Of a DNA stretch of 64,000 nt, positions 25,015-35,798 are shown in pieces. The DNA comes from an uncultured Caldilineaceae bacterium (lineage in GTDB: Bacteria; Chloroflexota; Anaerolineae; Caldilineales; Caldilineaceae): contig OX638330.1 in the NCBI GenBank assembly GCA_951812725.1, forward strand, positions 5,497,405 through 5,561,404, written 5' to 3'. Position numbers and translations under genes: made by a program. The notes below the pieces were generated by a model that worked only from the letters and a program-made list of their open reading frames with translations, made no database searches and was not told the DNA's origin. Each line of letters starts with the position of its first letter. Position 1 is the first letter of the stretch.

Positions 25015-28000
25015 TTACCAAATGGCTGTAGAGCCACCCGACCCAATCGGTATAGTTAAGGCGCCGCCAACCTCTGCTTGAACTCTTGCTGGAAATGGGG
25101 AACTGCTTATCCGCGCTGGCGGTACCGAGTGCGGGGTAGAAAGTACCTGGCCCACACCGCTCGAAGGCGGCTCGGCCCAGCGCACGCGCTGCACGATTTC
25201 ACGCAGCATTGGTTGCAGTGCAGCGAATTCGTCGCTGTGTACACTGAAGGCAAGGACGAGTATCCTCTCCCCATCCGATGACAGCAGAACGACCTGCCAT
25301 ACTTCGCTCGCGGTTTCGCTCTCGCGATAGCGGATCGATACCGCCTTCTCGCTCAATGGTCTGAGAGCCTGCACCAGTTCGATGCTGGCAGACTCAGTGC
25401 TGTAGGTGTGCTCGGCGGCCATCTGCGCGTAGCGTTCCAGCGTCATGCCTTCGGCCGCGAGAGAGAAGACGAGCATGAAGTTGCTCGACGCACTATCCGC
25501 CGGTCCTGACTGGAGGCCAAGCCCGATCACGGCATCGTCGTGACGGACGCTCATGGCCGATACCCATGCCCCCATCGCCGCCACATCGAGTTGCTCTCCT
25601 TCTCTCCCTTTGACCGCGGCCGAAAAGAGCGACAGGTCAACCTGGGAGGGCTGCGCAGGGTCGAAAAAGTGCCATCCCGACGGATAGGACAGCGACAGGC
25701 CGCGCGCGCTGTCGTCATACGTCAGCCAGCCCGTCTGGTCCGCCTGCAGCGCATCCTCGCTATCGGCGGACGGCTTCACGAATCCGCCATAGACCCACGC
25801 CAGCTGACCGTCATATTCGATCTGCCACCAGTCATCGGCAGCATTCGTGCTGATCGCGGCGTATTGCTCCGCCTCAATAGCCGTGCTGATGATGGGATGG
25901 TCGGTACCCGGGCCCCCGCGCACATACATGGTGCGGGTAATTGTCACCGTGGGGCCGACCGGGGGATCGAAGGCAGGATGGTCAATCCACTGGACCCGGC
26001 GTACGATGTCGCGCAATAACGGTTCCAAACTTTCTTCGAACACCTCCCCCCACACATTGAAGGTGATCTCCAGAAAGGTCCCGCCGTCGGGGGAGAGCAG
26101 GACAACCTGCCAACCGATCACCTTCGTGCCCGGCTGGGTGACCATCTTGCCTTCTTCGACGACTGCGCCGCCGTTGCGGAACCGGATCGATACCGTCTCT
26201 TCTCCCCAGGGCCGCAGACCGGGTCCGACCCCGACGCTCACCAATGTCTCGACTTCCGATTCTTCCAGTAGCGCGGCTACCTCCAGCGCATATTGCTCCA
26301 GCGTTCGACCCGCGGCCGGAACTGCGCGGATGTCAAAGCGATTGATGTGGGCCGGCACTGTGTCCGCAGCAAACTGAAAGCCATGACCAACGAACCGATC
26401 CACTTGCCCCGCCAGGATAAGGGAGTCGATGTGCGCAGCTTGCCGATCGAGCACAGCTTCGGCGGTGGCTGCGTCGTCCAGCTGCGGCCGCAGGGAGGCC
26501 AGCTCCTCTTTGGAGGACGCGAACAGCCAGCCTTGCGGATAGAAAAACTTCAGGCCGAGCGCCGCATCTTCAACCGCGGGCCAGTCTTTGAACGGTCCTC
26601 CGGATGCCGCCGGCGTGTCCCCAATCGGGATCACCAGCGGGTTGTGGATAGACAACAACGGTACTGCAGGGTGAGGCAAAAAATCAGACTCAACATCGGT
26701 CCAGCGCACGCGCTGTACGATTTCGTTCAGCATCGGTTGTAAAGCGGCGAACTCGTCGCTGTGAACACTGAAGCCAAGGACGAGAAGCCTTTCTCCATCC
26801 GGTGACAGCAGAACGACCTGCCATACTTCACTGGCGGTCTCGGACTCGCGGTAGCGGATCGATACAGCCTCTTCACCTGACGGCCTGAGTCCGCCCAGCA
26901 GCTTGACGCCGGCAGGCTCGATGCCGTAGGTGTGCCCGGTTGCCATCTGCGCGTAGCGCTCCAACGTCGCGCCTTCGGCCGCGAGAGAGTAGACAAGCAT
27001 GAAGTTGCTCGACGCACTTTCCGCTGGACCTGAATGGAGGCCAAGCCCAATCACGGCATCGTCGCGGCGGACGCTCATGGTCGACACCATTGTGCCCATC
27101 TCCGCGACGTCGAGTCGCTCGCCTTCGCGCCCTTTAACCGCAGCCGAAAAGAGCGCCAAGTCAACCTGGGAGGGCTGCGCCGGATCGAAATAGTGCCATC
27201 CCGACGGATAGGACAGCGACAGGCCGCGGGCGTTGTCGTCATACCTCAGCCAGCCCGCTGGGTCCGCCTGCAGCGCATTCCCGGCATCGGCGGACGGTGT
27301 CACGAACTCGCCAGGGACCCATGCCAGTTGACCCTCGTATTCGATCTGCCACCAGTCGCCGGCCGCATTCGTGCTGATCGCGGCGTACTTCTGCCCGGCT
27401 GTAGCCGAGCCGAGGATGGAGTGGTCGGCGCCGGGCCCGCCTCGCACAAAAATGGTACGGGTGATCGTCACCGTGGGGCCGACAGGGGGATCGTAAGCCG
27501 GATGGTCCAGCCATTGGACTCGCCGCACGACGTCGCGCAGAAACGGTTCCAACCCGCTTTCGAACGCCTCCCCCCACACATCGAAGGTGAACTCCAGAAA
27601 GGTCTCGCCGTCCGGGGAGAGCAGGACAACCTGCCAGCCGACCACATCCGTGCCCGGCTTGGTGACGATCTTGTCTTCTTCGACGACCGCGCCGCCGCTG
27701 CGGTACCGCAGCGATGCGGCCTCGTCCCCCCAAGGCCGCAGACCGGGTCCGACCCCGACGGTCTCCACTGTCTCGGCTTCCGACTCTTCCAAACGGGCGG
27801 CTGCCTGCAGCGCATATTCCTCCAGCGTTCGACCCGCGGACGGAATCGCGCGTAAAATAAAACCACTAATGTAGGTCGGCGCAGAGTCCGAAGCCAACCG
27901 GAAACCTATGCCTACGAACTGATCTGCCTTCCCCACCGAGGTTAAGGAGTCAATGTATGCAGCCTGCCTGTCAAGAGTGGCTTTGGCGGCGGCCGGGGTG

Positions 28001-28344
28001 CCCATCTGCGGCAGGAGGGAGGACAGCTCTTCCCTGGAGGAAGCGAACAGCCATCCTTGCGGATAGAAAATCTTGAGGCCGCGCGCCTTATCTTCGACCG
28101 CGGGCCAGTCTTGAAACGGTCCTCCGGAAGCCGTCGGCGTGTCTCCAATTGGGATTACCAGCGGGTTGTGGATCGACAAGACCGGTATCGCAGGCTGAGG
28201 CGTAGGCGACGGTTCGGAGGCCGCCTGCTCGGGGTTGGCGGATGGCTTCAGTAGGAGAGATGCGTCATCCCCATACCCGGCCAGTGCAAGAGAGGCGCAG
28301 GCCAGTACATTCAGGACAAAATAGCGAACTAATGAAAATTTCAA
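25015..28344 (-). CDS. Large secreted protein with duplicated PsbP-like/SH3b units
   Basis: This 1109-residue exported protein has a signal peptide over residues 1-23. Residues ~53-560 and ~560-1067 are two copies of one ~508-residue unit. Each unit is a PsbP-like domain opening GLKIFYPQGWLFASS or similar, then an SH3b domain (TVTITRTIFVRGGPG ... WWQIEYEGQLAWV), then a second PsbP-like domain (GLSLSYPSGWHYFDPAQ ... EIVQRVRW). The DNA copies are offset by ~1522 bp and remain strikingly alike. SH3b domains usually bind cell-wall peptide or protein partners. The tail (last ~40 residues) is unlike the rest. It is the distal gene of a three-paralogue array and is probably a cell-surface or envelope protein. 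Confidence 0.8.
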   Translation of the reverse strand: MKFSLVRYFVLNVLACASLALAGYGDDASLLLKPSANPEQAASEPSPTPQPAIPVLSIHNPLVIPIGDTPTASGGPFQDWPAVEDKARGLKIFYPQGWLFASSREELSSLLPQMGTPAAAKATLDRQAAYIDSLTSVGKADQFVGIGFRLASDSAPTYISGFILRAIPSAGRTLEEYALQAAARLEESEAETVETVGVGPGLRPWGDEAASLRYRSGGAVVEEDKIVTKPGTDVVGWQVVLLSPDGETFLEFTFDVWGEAFESGLEPFLRDVVRRVQWLDHPAYDPPVGPTVTITRTIFVRGGPGADHSILGSATAGQKYAAISTNAAGDWWQIEYEGQLAWVPGEFVTPSADAGNALQADPAGWLRYDDNARGLSLSYPSGWHYFDPAQPSQVDLALFSAAVKGREGERLDVAEMGTMVSTMSVRRDDAVIGLGLHSGPAESASSNFMLVYSLAAEGATLERYAQMATGHTYGIEPAGVKLLGGLRPSGEEAVSIRYRESETASEVWQVVLLSPDGERLLVLGFSVHSDEFAALQPMLNEIVQRVRWTDVESDFLPHPAVPLLSIHNPLVIPIGDTPAASGGPFKDWPAVEDAALGLKFFYPQGWLFASSKEELASLRPQLDDAATAEAVLDRQAAHIDSLILAGQVDRFVGHGFQFAADTVPAHINRFDIRAVPAAGRTLEQYALEVAALLEESEVETLVSVGVGPGLRPWGEETVSIRFRNGGAVVEEGKMVTQPGTKVIGWQVVLLSPDGGTFLEITFNVWGEVFEESLEPLLRDIVRRVQWIDHPAFDPPVGPTVTITRTMYVRGGPGTDHPIISTAIEAEQYAAISTNAADDWWQIEYDGQLAWVYGGFVKPSADSEDALQADQTGWLTYDDSARGLSLSYPSGWHFFDPAQPSQVDLSLFSAAVKGREGEQLDVAAMGAWVSAMSVRHDDAVIGLGLQSGPADSASSNFMLVFSLAAEGMTLERYAQMAAEHTYSTESASIELVQALRPLSEKAVSIRYRESETASEVWQVVLLSSDGERILVLAFSVHSDEFAALQPMLREIVQRVRWAEPPSSGVGQVLSTPHSVPPARISSSPFPARVQAEVGGALTIPIGSGGSTAIW
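25110..28190. repeat. Two ~1.52-kb tandem direct repeats within the SH3b/PsbP gene
   Basis: Matching segments recur about 1522 bp apart: for example GGGATCACCAGCGGGTTGTG near 26627 and GGGATTACCAGCGGGTTGTG near 28150, and AGCGCACGCGCTG near 25177 and 26701. The repeat is in frame and gives the protein its two-unit structure. Confidence 0.8.
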
Positions 28345-28406
28345 TGTGCTCCCTTCGCAGCGTTCAATGATAAGCGGTCACTGCCGTTCAGAAGAGGAGT
28401 CGCTGC

Positions 28407-30242
28407 CTACTGTACCTCCTCTTCCTGCTCGACTGCGGTCACAAACTGCCCGAAAACCCAACCGGGCTGGCCGTGGTTGTCGATCTGCCACCAACTACCC
28501 ACCACATTCCTGCCGGTTATCGGATACTGGTACCCAGGCACCGTTGTGTCTATGACAGGAAAGCGACCGCCAGGGCCGCCATACACGTTCATGCGGCGGC
28601 TGAACGTCAACACTGCTTCCGTGGCCGGCAGCAGTGGAGGAATTGGAAATCTGGCCACCACCTGTACGTTCCCCGCGTTGACCAGTTCAACCAATTCGCC
28701 ATGAACCCAACCGGGCCGGCCGTCTTCGTCGATCTGCCACCAGTCGCCCGCCGCGTTCCTGCCGGTAATCAGATACTGGCGCCCAGGTACGGCCGTGCCG
28801 ATGATGGGATAGCCGCTGTGCGGCCCCCCGCGCACGTTCAACCGCCTGTTGACAGTCATCAGCGCCTCCGTCACCGGCAGCAAAGGAGGGATCGGGAACT
28901 TAACGACCGCCACATGCACACCTCCCACATCAACGGGATTGACCAATTCACCGAAGACCCACCCCGGCTGGCCGTTGTCGTCGATCTGCCACCAGTCACC
29001 CTCCACATTCCTGCCGGTGATCAGAAACTGCTGGCCAGGAACCGCCACGCCGATTACTCGGTTGCCCGTGCCCGGACCGCTGCGCACATTGACGCGCCTG
29101 TCGATCATCGCCACCGGGACCGCTAACGGCGCGTCCGGGATATTGGCAGCCACCAGACGATCGGATACCCAGCCGGGTTGACCGCCGTAGCTGATCCGCC
29201 ACCAGTTTCCTGTAAAGTCCCGCTCCAATATCGAGAACTGCTTTCCCGCATCAACCTTGCCAATTATGGGACTGAACGAAGCCGGCTCGTTATGCACATA
29301 CATCGTCCGGTTTGTAATTAACACCGGGCCAGGTCCAGGTTCTGCTCCACGGTGGTCGTCAGGCCACTGCACCCGCCGCACCACCTCTGTCAGCAGCGGC
29401 TCCAACTCCTCAAACTGCTCGCCGCGGACGTTGAAGGTCAGAACAAGCAGATACTCGGAATCCGGCGAAAGCAGAACCGCCTGCCAGCCGGCGGTCCTGG
29501 TCCCGGCCAGAACTGATTGAGAGGTTGTTGGAGCCGGCACGCCGCCTCGGAATCTGATCAATACCGCCTCTACCCTGTAGGGCCGCAACCTGGTGACAAG
29601 ATCGAAGCTGTCCACATCGACCCCGACCTGCCTGTCCAGCGCCATCGCAGCGCCTTGTCCGAACTCGTACAGTGACAGACCCCTTGAGGGAAATATCTCC
29701 ACCACAACGTTATCTGCATGCAGCAGATCAGGAGGATCCTGTGGGAAGGCGAAGCCAAAGCCAATCAACGAGTTAGGCTGCATACTGGATTGCAGCCCCA
29801 TCAGCAGGTGCACTATCTCCGCTCTGCCCAATGCAGCCATCTCCGGCTGAAGAGCCGCTGCCTGCGTACCGTCGAAAAAAAGCCATCCAGGCGGATAAAA
29901 TATCTTCAGACCATGCGTTGGATCGTCGAAAGCCTGCCATTCTGCCGAGACCTTGACAGCTTCCGCGTCCGCCACCACCTGGACGTTTTCTTCACCTGTC
30001 TCGTCAGGCGCAGGTGTGGCTGTGGCGGAAGGGGACTGGGAGGAGGGGAACCGCGAGGAGCGTGCTAAGTCGGCATGAGTCCCATCGAGCTTACCCGAAA
30101 GTCCAAGCCCACGATGGCTGGCAAGAGAGAGCCCGCGACGAGCGGCGGTTGAGCCGGTATGCAGCGAGATGCTTGGGGCCGCTCGAGCGAACAAACCAAG
30201 GCAAAAGACGCATAATGGCAACAAATACAACATTCCCTGCAT
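28407..30242 (-). CDS. Secreted PsbP-like protein with four SH3b domains
   Basis: Start 30242 is chosen since it begins MQGMLYLLPLCVFCLGLFARA, a signal-peptide-like helix; a GTG reading from 30305 adds 21 polar residues and would be coupled to the upstream stop. About 611 aa. A PsbP-like domain (HGLKIFYPPGWLFFD ... EVVRRVQWPDDH) is followed by four SH3b repeats, each containing the motif R-NV-x-GP and WWQI..GQPGWV. The last three SH3b units are very alike and separated by short PIPPLLP linkers, so this half looks recently expanded. It is the middle gene of the paralogue array. Function unknown; wall or surface binding is likely. Confidence 0.78.
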   Translation of the reverse strand: MQGMLYLLPLCVFCLGLFARAAPSISLHTGSTAARRGLSLASHRGLGLSGKLDGTHADLARSSRFPSSQSPSATATPAPDETGEENVQVVADAEAVKVSAEWQAFDDPTHGLKIFYPPGWLFFDGTQAAALQPEMAALGRAEIVHLLMGLQSSMQPNSLIGFGFAFPQDPPDLLHADNVVVEIFPSRGLSLYEFGQGAAMALDRQVGVDVDSFDLVTRLRPYRVEAVLIRFRGGVPAPTTSQSVLAGTRTAGWQAVLLSPDSEYLLVLTFNVRGEQFEELEPLLTEVVRRVQWPDDHRGAEPGPGPVLITNRTMYVHNEPASFSPIIGKVDAGKQFSILERDFTGNWWRISYGGQPGWVSDRLVAANIPDAPLAVPVAMIDRRVNVRSGPGTGNRVIGVAVPGQQFLITGRNVEGDWWQIDDNGQPGWVFGELVNPVDVGGVHVAVVKFPIPPLLPVTEALMTVNRRLNVRGGPHSGYPIIGTAVPGRQYLITGRNAAGDWWQIDEDGRPGWVHGELVELVNAGNVQVVARFPIPPLLPATEAVLTFSRRMNVYGGPGGRFPVIDTTVPGYQYPITGRNVVGSWWQIDNHGQPGWVFGQFVTAVEQEEEVQ

Positions 30243-30308
30243 CTGCGCTTCCCGACCCCAATAATCGGTGAATCGCGGCTCGTGGAAACAGAGTTCCACT
30301 ACCACAAT

Positions 30309-31142
30309 TTACTTGAGCCACTGCACCCGCTGCACGATCTCTGCCAACAGCGGCTCAAGCTCCGCGAAATCTTCGCTGCGGATACTGAAGGTGAGGATGA
30401 CTATCCTCTCTGCATCCGGCGACAGTACACCTACCTGCCAGCCTATGATCTCCATATCCGGCTGATTGAAAAGGGCACCCTTTGAGCGGTAACGGACCGA
30501 TGCTACCTCTGCTCCCGCGGGCCGCAGCCCAGCGGCAACCTCGGCGCTGTCCACCTCGAATCCTTCCATGCTGTCCAACTGCGCAGCGATCAGTTGCGCG
30601 ATCAGTTGTAGAAACAGTCCTTCGGTGTCAAATGAGATAACATTGATATTGTTTACAAACCTGGCGTCGGAGGAACCGTCGGTAGCATATTGGAAGCCCA
30701 AGCCGACAAAGAGATCTTCCTGCTGTATCGCCTGGGTGGACGTTTCCAACAACTCCCTGACCTCGTCGCTGTTGGCCTTTTCGCCCAACTCCTCCATAAA
30801 CTCTGTAAGTTCCTTCTTTGTCGGATCGAAGAAGACCCATCCTGGCGGATAGGATATCGACAGCCCACGCGCGTCATCGACATATACCTGCCAGTGAGTG
30901 GTGGGCGGTGATTCCGGTGCGGCGATGGTCGGGGGATCCGGTGCGTCAGTAGTTGGCGGATCGGACGGTTCCGGGATGGAGGTGGCCGTCGGCTCAATAG
31001 TGGGCTTTGGACTGCTTTGCTCTGACGAAGCCGGCAACTGTTCACTGGCGGCTGGCGCCTCGGGTTGGATCGGTACGCAGCCGGCCAGGATAAACACCAT
31101 GCAGACAATTGCGAGCAGGAACAGACGGTAACCTCCCCACAT
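30309..31142 (-). CDS. PsbP-like lipoprotein
   Basis: This is a 277-residue protein with the start at 31142 (MWGGYRLFLLAIVCMVFILAGC), giving a clear lipobox LAGC. A Ser/Pro/Thr-rich linker of ~65 residues follows. One PsbP-like domain then runs to the C-terminus (DARGLSISYPPGWVFFDP ... LLAEIVQRVQWLK). The same opening and closing signatures recur in the two downstream genes, so this is the single-domain member of the family. It has no SH3b domain. The frame extends further upstream to 31214 and would then overlap the end of uvrA. Confidence 0.78.
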   Translation of the reverse strand: MWGGYRLFLLAIVCMVFILAGCVPIQPEAPAASEQLPASSEQSSPKPTIEPTATSIPEPSDPPTTDAPDPPTIAAPESPPTTHWQVYVDDARGLSISYPPGWVFFDPTKKELTEFMEELGEKANSDEVRELLETSTQAIQQEDLFVGLGFQYATDGSSDARFVNNINVISFDTEGLFLQLIAQLIAAQLDSMEGFEVDSAEVAAGLRPAGAEVASVRYRSKGALFNQPDMEIIGWQVGVLSPDAERIVILTFSIRSEDFAELEPLLAEIVQRVQWLK

Positions 31143-31206
31143 GCGCCTCGCCCCCTTCCCTAATCGGCCCGCGGCTGTAACCGGCGCAGCAACCGGCCTG
31201 CGGCCG

Positions 31207-34161
<2,955 letters not shown>

Positions 34162-34242
34162 GCAGCCTCCGGAAAGTTTTCAGTTTTTTGTTCTTAGTTG
34201 TCGGGCTGCCGATCACGGCGCCCACCTAATAGTTAAGTGCGT

Positions 34243-34254
34243 GAACAAATGTTC
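34243..34254. promoter_or_regulatory. LexA-type SOS box upstream of uvrA
   Basis: GAACAAATGTTC fits GAAC-RNRY-GTTC exactly and lies 82-93 bp before the uvrA start, as does the equivalent box before recA. The two sites share 11 of 12 bases. Confidence 0.75.
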
Positions 34255-34321
34255 TTTGATGAGCCAATGGTACCATGCTTGGTCACAACTGTCCACAAAC
34301 GGAAAGCATATCATACCAAAA

Positions 34322-34351
34322 CGCCCCGGCTCTTGAGAAAGCGCTGGGGCG
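34322..34351 (-). terminator. Terminator after the NUDIX gene (probably bidirectional)
   Basis: A 6-bp GC stem (CGCCCC / GGGGCG) closes an 18-base loop that can pair further (GGC/GCGC). On the minus strand it is followed by TTTTGG and on the plus strand by a run of eight T. It separates the NUDIX-GNAT-dynamin operon from the uvrA promoter. Confidence 0.6.
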
Positions 34352-34528
34352 GTCTGTTTTTTTTCCAATTTGCGGCGGAATTCTGGCGATTCGCGGGGTG
34401 ATTACACTGGAGGGCAGGGCAATCTTCTGGCTAGCCGATCTGGATGCCCGCGAAATCAGCCTGTTTGCTGCGCAGTGCAATATGTCTACGATCTGTCTAC
34501 GAACTGCGAACAGAGAGAAACTTCGCCC

Positions 34529-35242
34529 TCACCCCTGGCTCGCACTGTGCTGCCAGGTTGGCTGCGGCTGGCCCCGCGGCAAATCGTAAAAGGGGCGCAG
34601 CGACCGGTCCTGCTGCCACTCAAAGGCAAATCGGATGCGGGTTGGGTGGGCAGGTTGCAGGGCATCCCAAGGTATATCTTGCAGCGTGAACCAGCCCACG
34701 TCCAGCGTTTCTCTAGTGACGATTGGAGTTCCTTCGACGTGCCGGGCCGCGAATAGCAGGCAGTAGAGATGATGCAGACCCCCGCCGCCGTGATAGTTGT
34801 TATCGAATATGCCGAGAAATCCGCTCAACTCAACCCGACAACCGGTCTCTTCCCATACCTCGCGCACCGCGCCCTCTCCCGGCAGGTCGTCCACCTCGCA
34901 CCACCCGCCCGGCAGCGCCCAACGCCCGTTGTCCCCCCGTTGGATCAAGAGAATGCAGCCGGCGTCATCAAAGACCGCCGTATCCACCACCGTATACGGG
35001 GAAATGTAGCGCTTATCGTCAAAGAATTGACGCTGGATTTTCTCTCGCGGGCGCGTGTCCACCAAGGCCGTCAGCTCGGCACTCAGCGCCAACATCTGCT
35101 CGAAAGTCTCCGTCTGATAGGGATTATCGGCAAAACGCAAGCCGTTGTTGCTCAGCGCACGCAGCTTTCCGGCAACGCGCAGGATCGTCTCCGCCGCCGC
35201 CTCTCCCTCCACTTCTCTCCCGTCATTCGCTCCCATCATCAC
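34529..35242 (-). CDS. NUDIX hydrolase with N-terminal helical domain
   Basis: This is a 237-residue hydrolase of a nucleoside diphosphate linked to another group. The N-terminal ~75 residues form the helical extension seen in ADP-ribose-pyrophosphatase-like NUDIX proteins (ETILRVAGKLRALSNNGLRFADNPYQTETFEQM). The NUDIX box is canonical: GGWCEVDDLPGEGAVREVWEETG. The substrate is not identifiable. Its start overlaps the GNAT gene end by about 20 bp, so it is the last gene of a coupled operon. Confidence 0.92.
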   Translation of the reverse strand: MMMGANDGREVEGEAAAETILRVAGKLRALSNNGLRFADNPYQTETFEQMLALSAELTALVDTRPREKIQRQFFDDKRYISPYTVVDTAVFDDAGCILLIQRGDNGRWALPGGWCEVDDLPGEGAVREVWEETGCRVELSGFLGIFDNNYHGGGGLHHLYCLLFAARHVEGTPIVTRETLDVGWFTLQDIPWDALQPAHPTRIRFAFEWQQDRSLRPFYDLPRGQPQPTWQHSASQG

Positions 35243-35798
35243 TCCCGCTCGAATGCTCGATTAAGTCACTGCCTTCCAGTTCCTTTTCCATCGCCAGCAG
35301 ACGCACCAGACGCTTGCCCGAACGGATCCGCTGCGCCTCTCCGGTCAGCGTAAAGCCAAGCGACTGGAAAAACTTGAGCGCGCCGGGGTTGAACTGTTCG
35401 ACACCCAATTTTACATCGCGCACGCCGCCCTCCGTTGCCAGCCACGGCTCCAGCAGCGCCCAGGCACTGCTGCCCACGCGCTGCCGCTGAAACGGCTCCG
35501 CCACCAGCACGATGCCGATATAGGCGCTGTCCGGGTCCGGCCAGTGCAGGCGCAGGTCGATCAGGCCCACCAGTTGCGCGCCGGCCTCGGGATTGCCTGG
35601 CTCATTCGCCGCTACAATCCCCAGCCCCATCCGCCCCGGCTCGGCCTCGATCGCGGCCAGATCGCGCGCCGACTGCCCGGCCGGCGCCTGGGCCAGATGA
35701 TACATCGTCCAATAGGCCGGGGAAAGTTCGTATACCCGCTGCAGCGCCTCGGCGTGCAGCGAGGCGTCCAGGGGAAGCAGTGAGATGGAAGGCGTCAT
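35223..35798 (-). CDS. GNAT-family N-acetyltransferase
   Basis: This is a 191-residue protein with the start chosen at 35798, where ATGA overlaps the stop of the dynamin-like gene. The acetyl-CoA fold is visible in AYIGIVLVAEPFQRQRVGSSAWALLEPWLA (motif A) and VKLGVEQFNPGALKFFQSLGFTLTGE (motif B). It probably acetylates a small molecule or protein N-terminus; the substrate is unknown. The stop overlaps the NUDIX start. Upstream readings to 35858 run through the dynamin gene. Confidence 0.88.
   Translation of the reverse strand: MTPSISLLPLDASLHAEALQRVYELSPAYWTMYHLAQAPAGQSARDLAAIEAEPGRMGLGIVAANEPGNPEAGAQLVGLIDLRLHWPDPDSAYIGIVLVAEPFQRQRVGSSAWALLEPWLATEGGVRDVKLGVEQFNPGALKFFQSLGFTLTGEAQRIRSGKRLVRLLAMEKELEGSDLIEHSSGSDDGSE

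Noticed and set aside
24732..25046. 104-codon frame after the tRNA gene
   Set aside because: Runs through spacer into the tail of the SH3b gene, with no domain. The segment also has no integrase or att-like repeat despite its place beside a tRNA.
34275..34756. Plus-strand frames between uvrA and the NUDIX gene
   Set aside because: They cross the terminator and the antisense of NUDIX; no ribosome site or family pattern.
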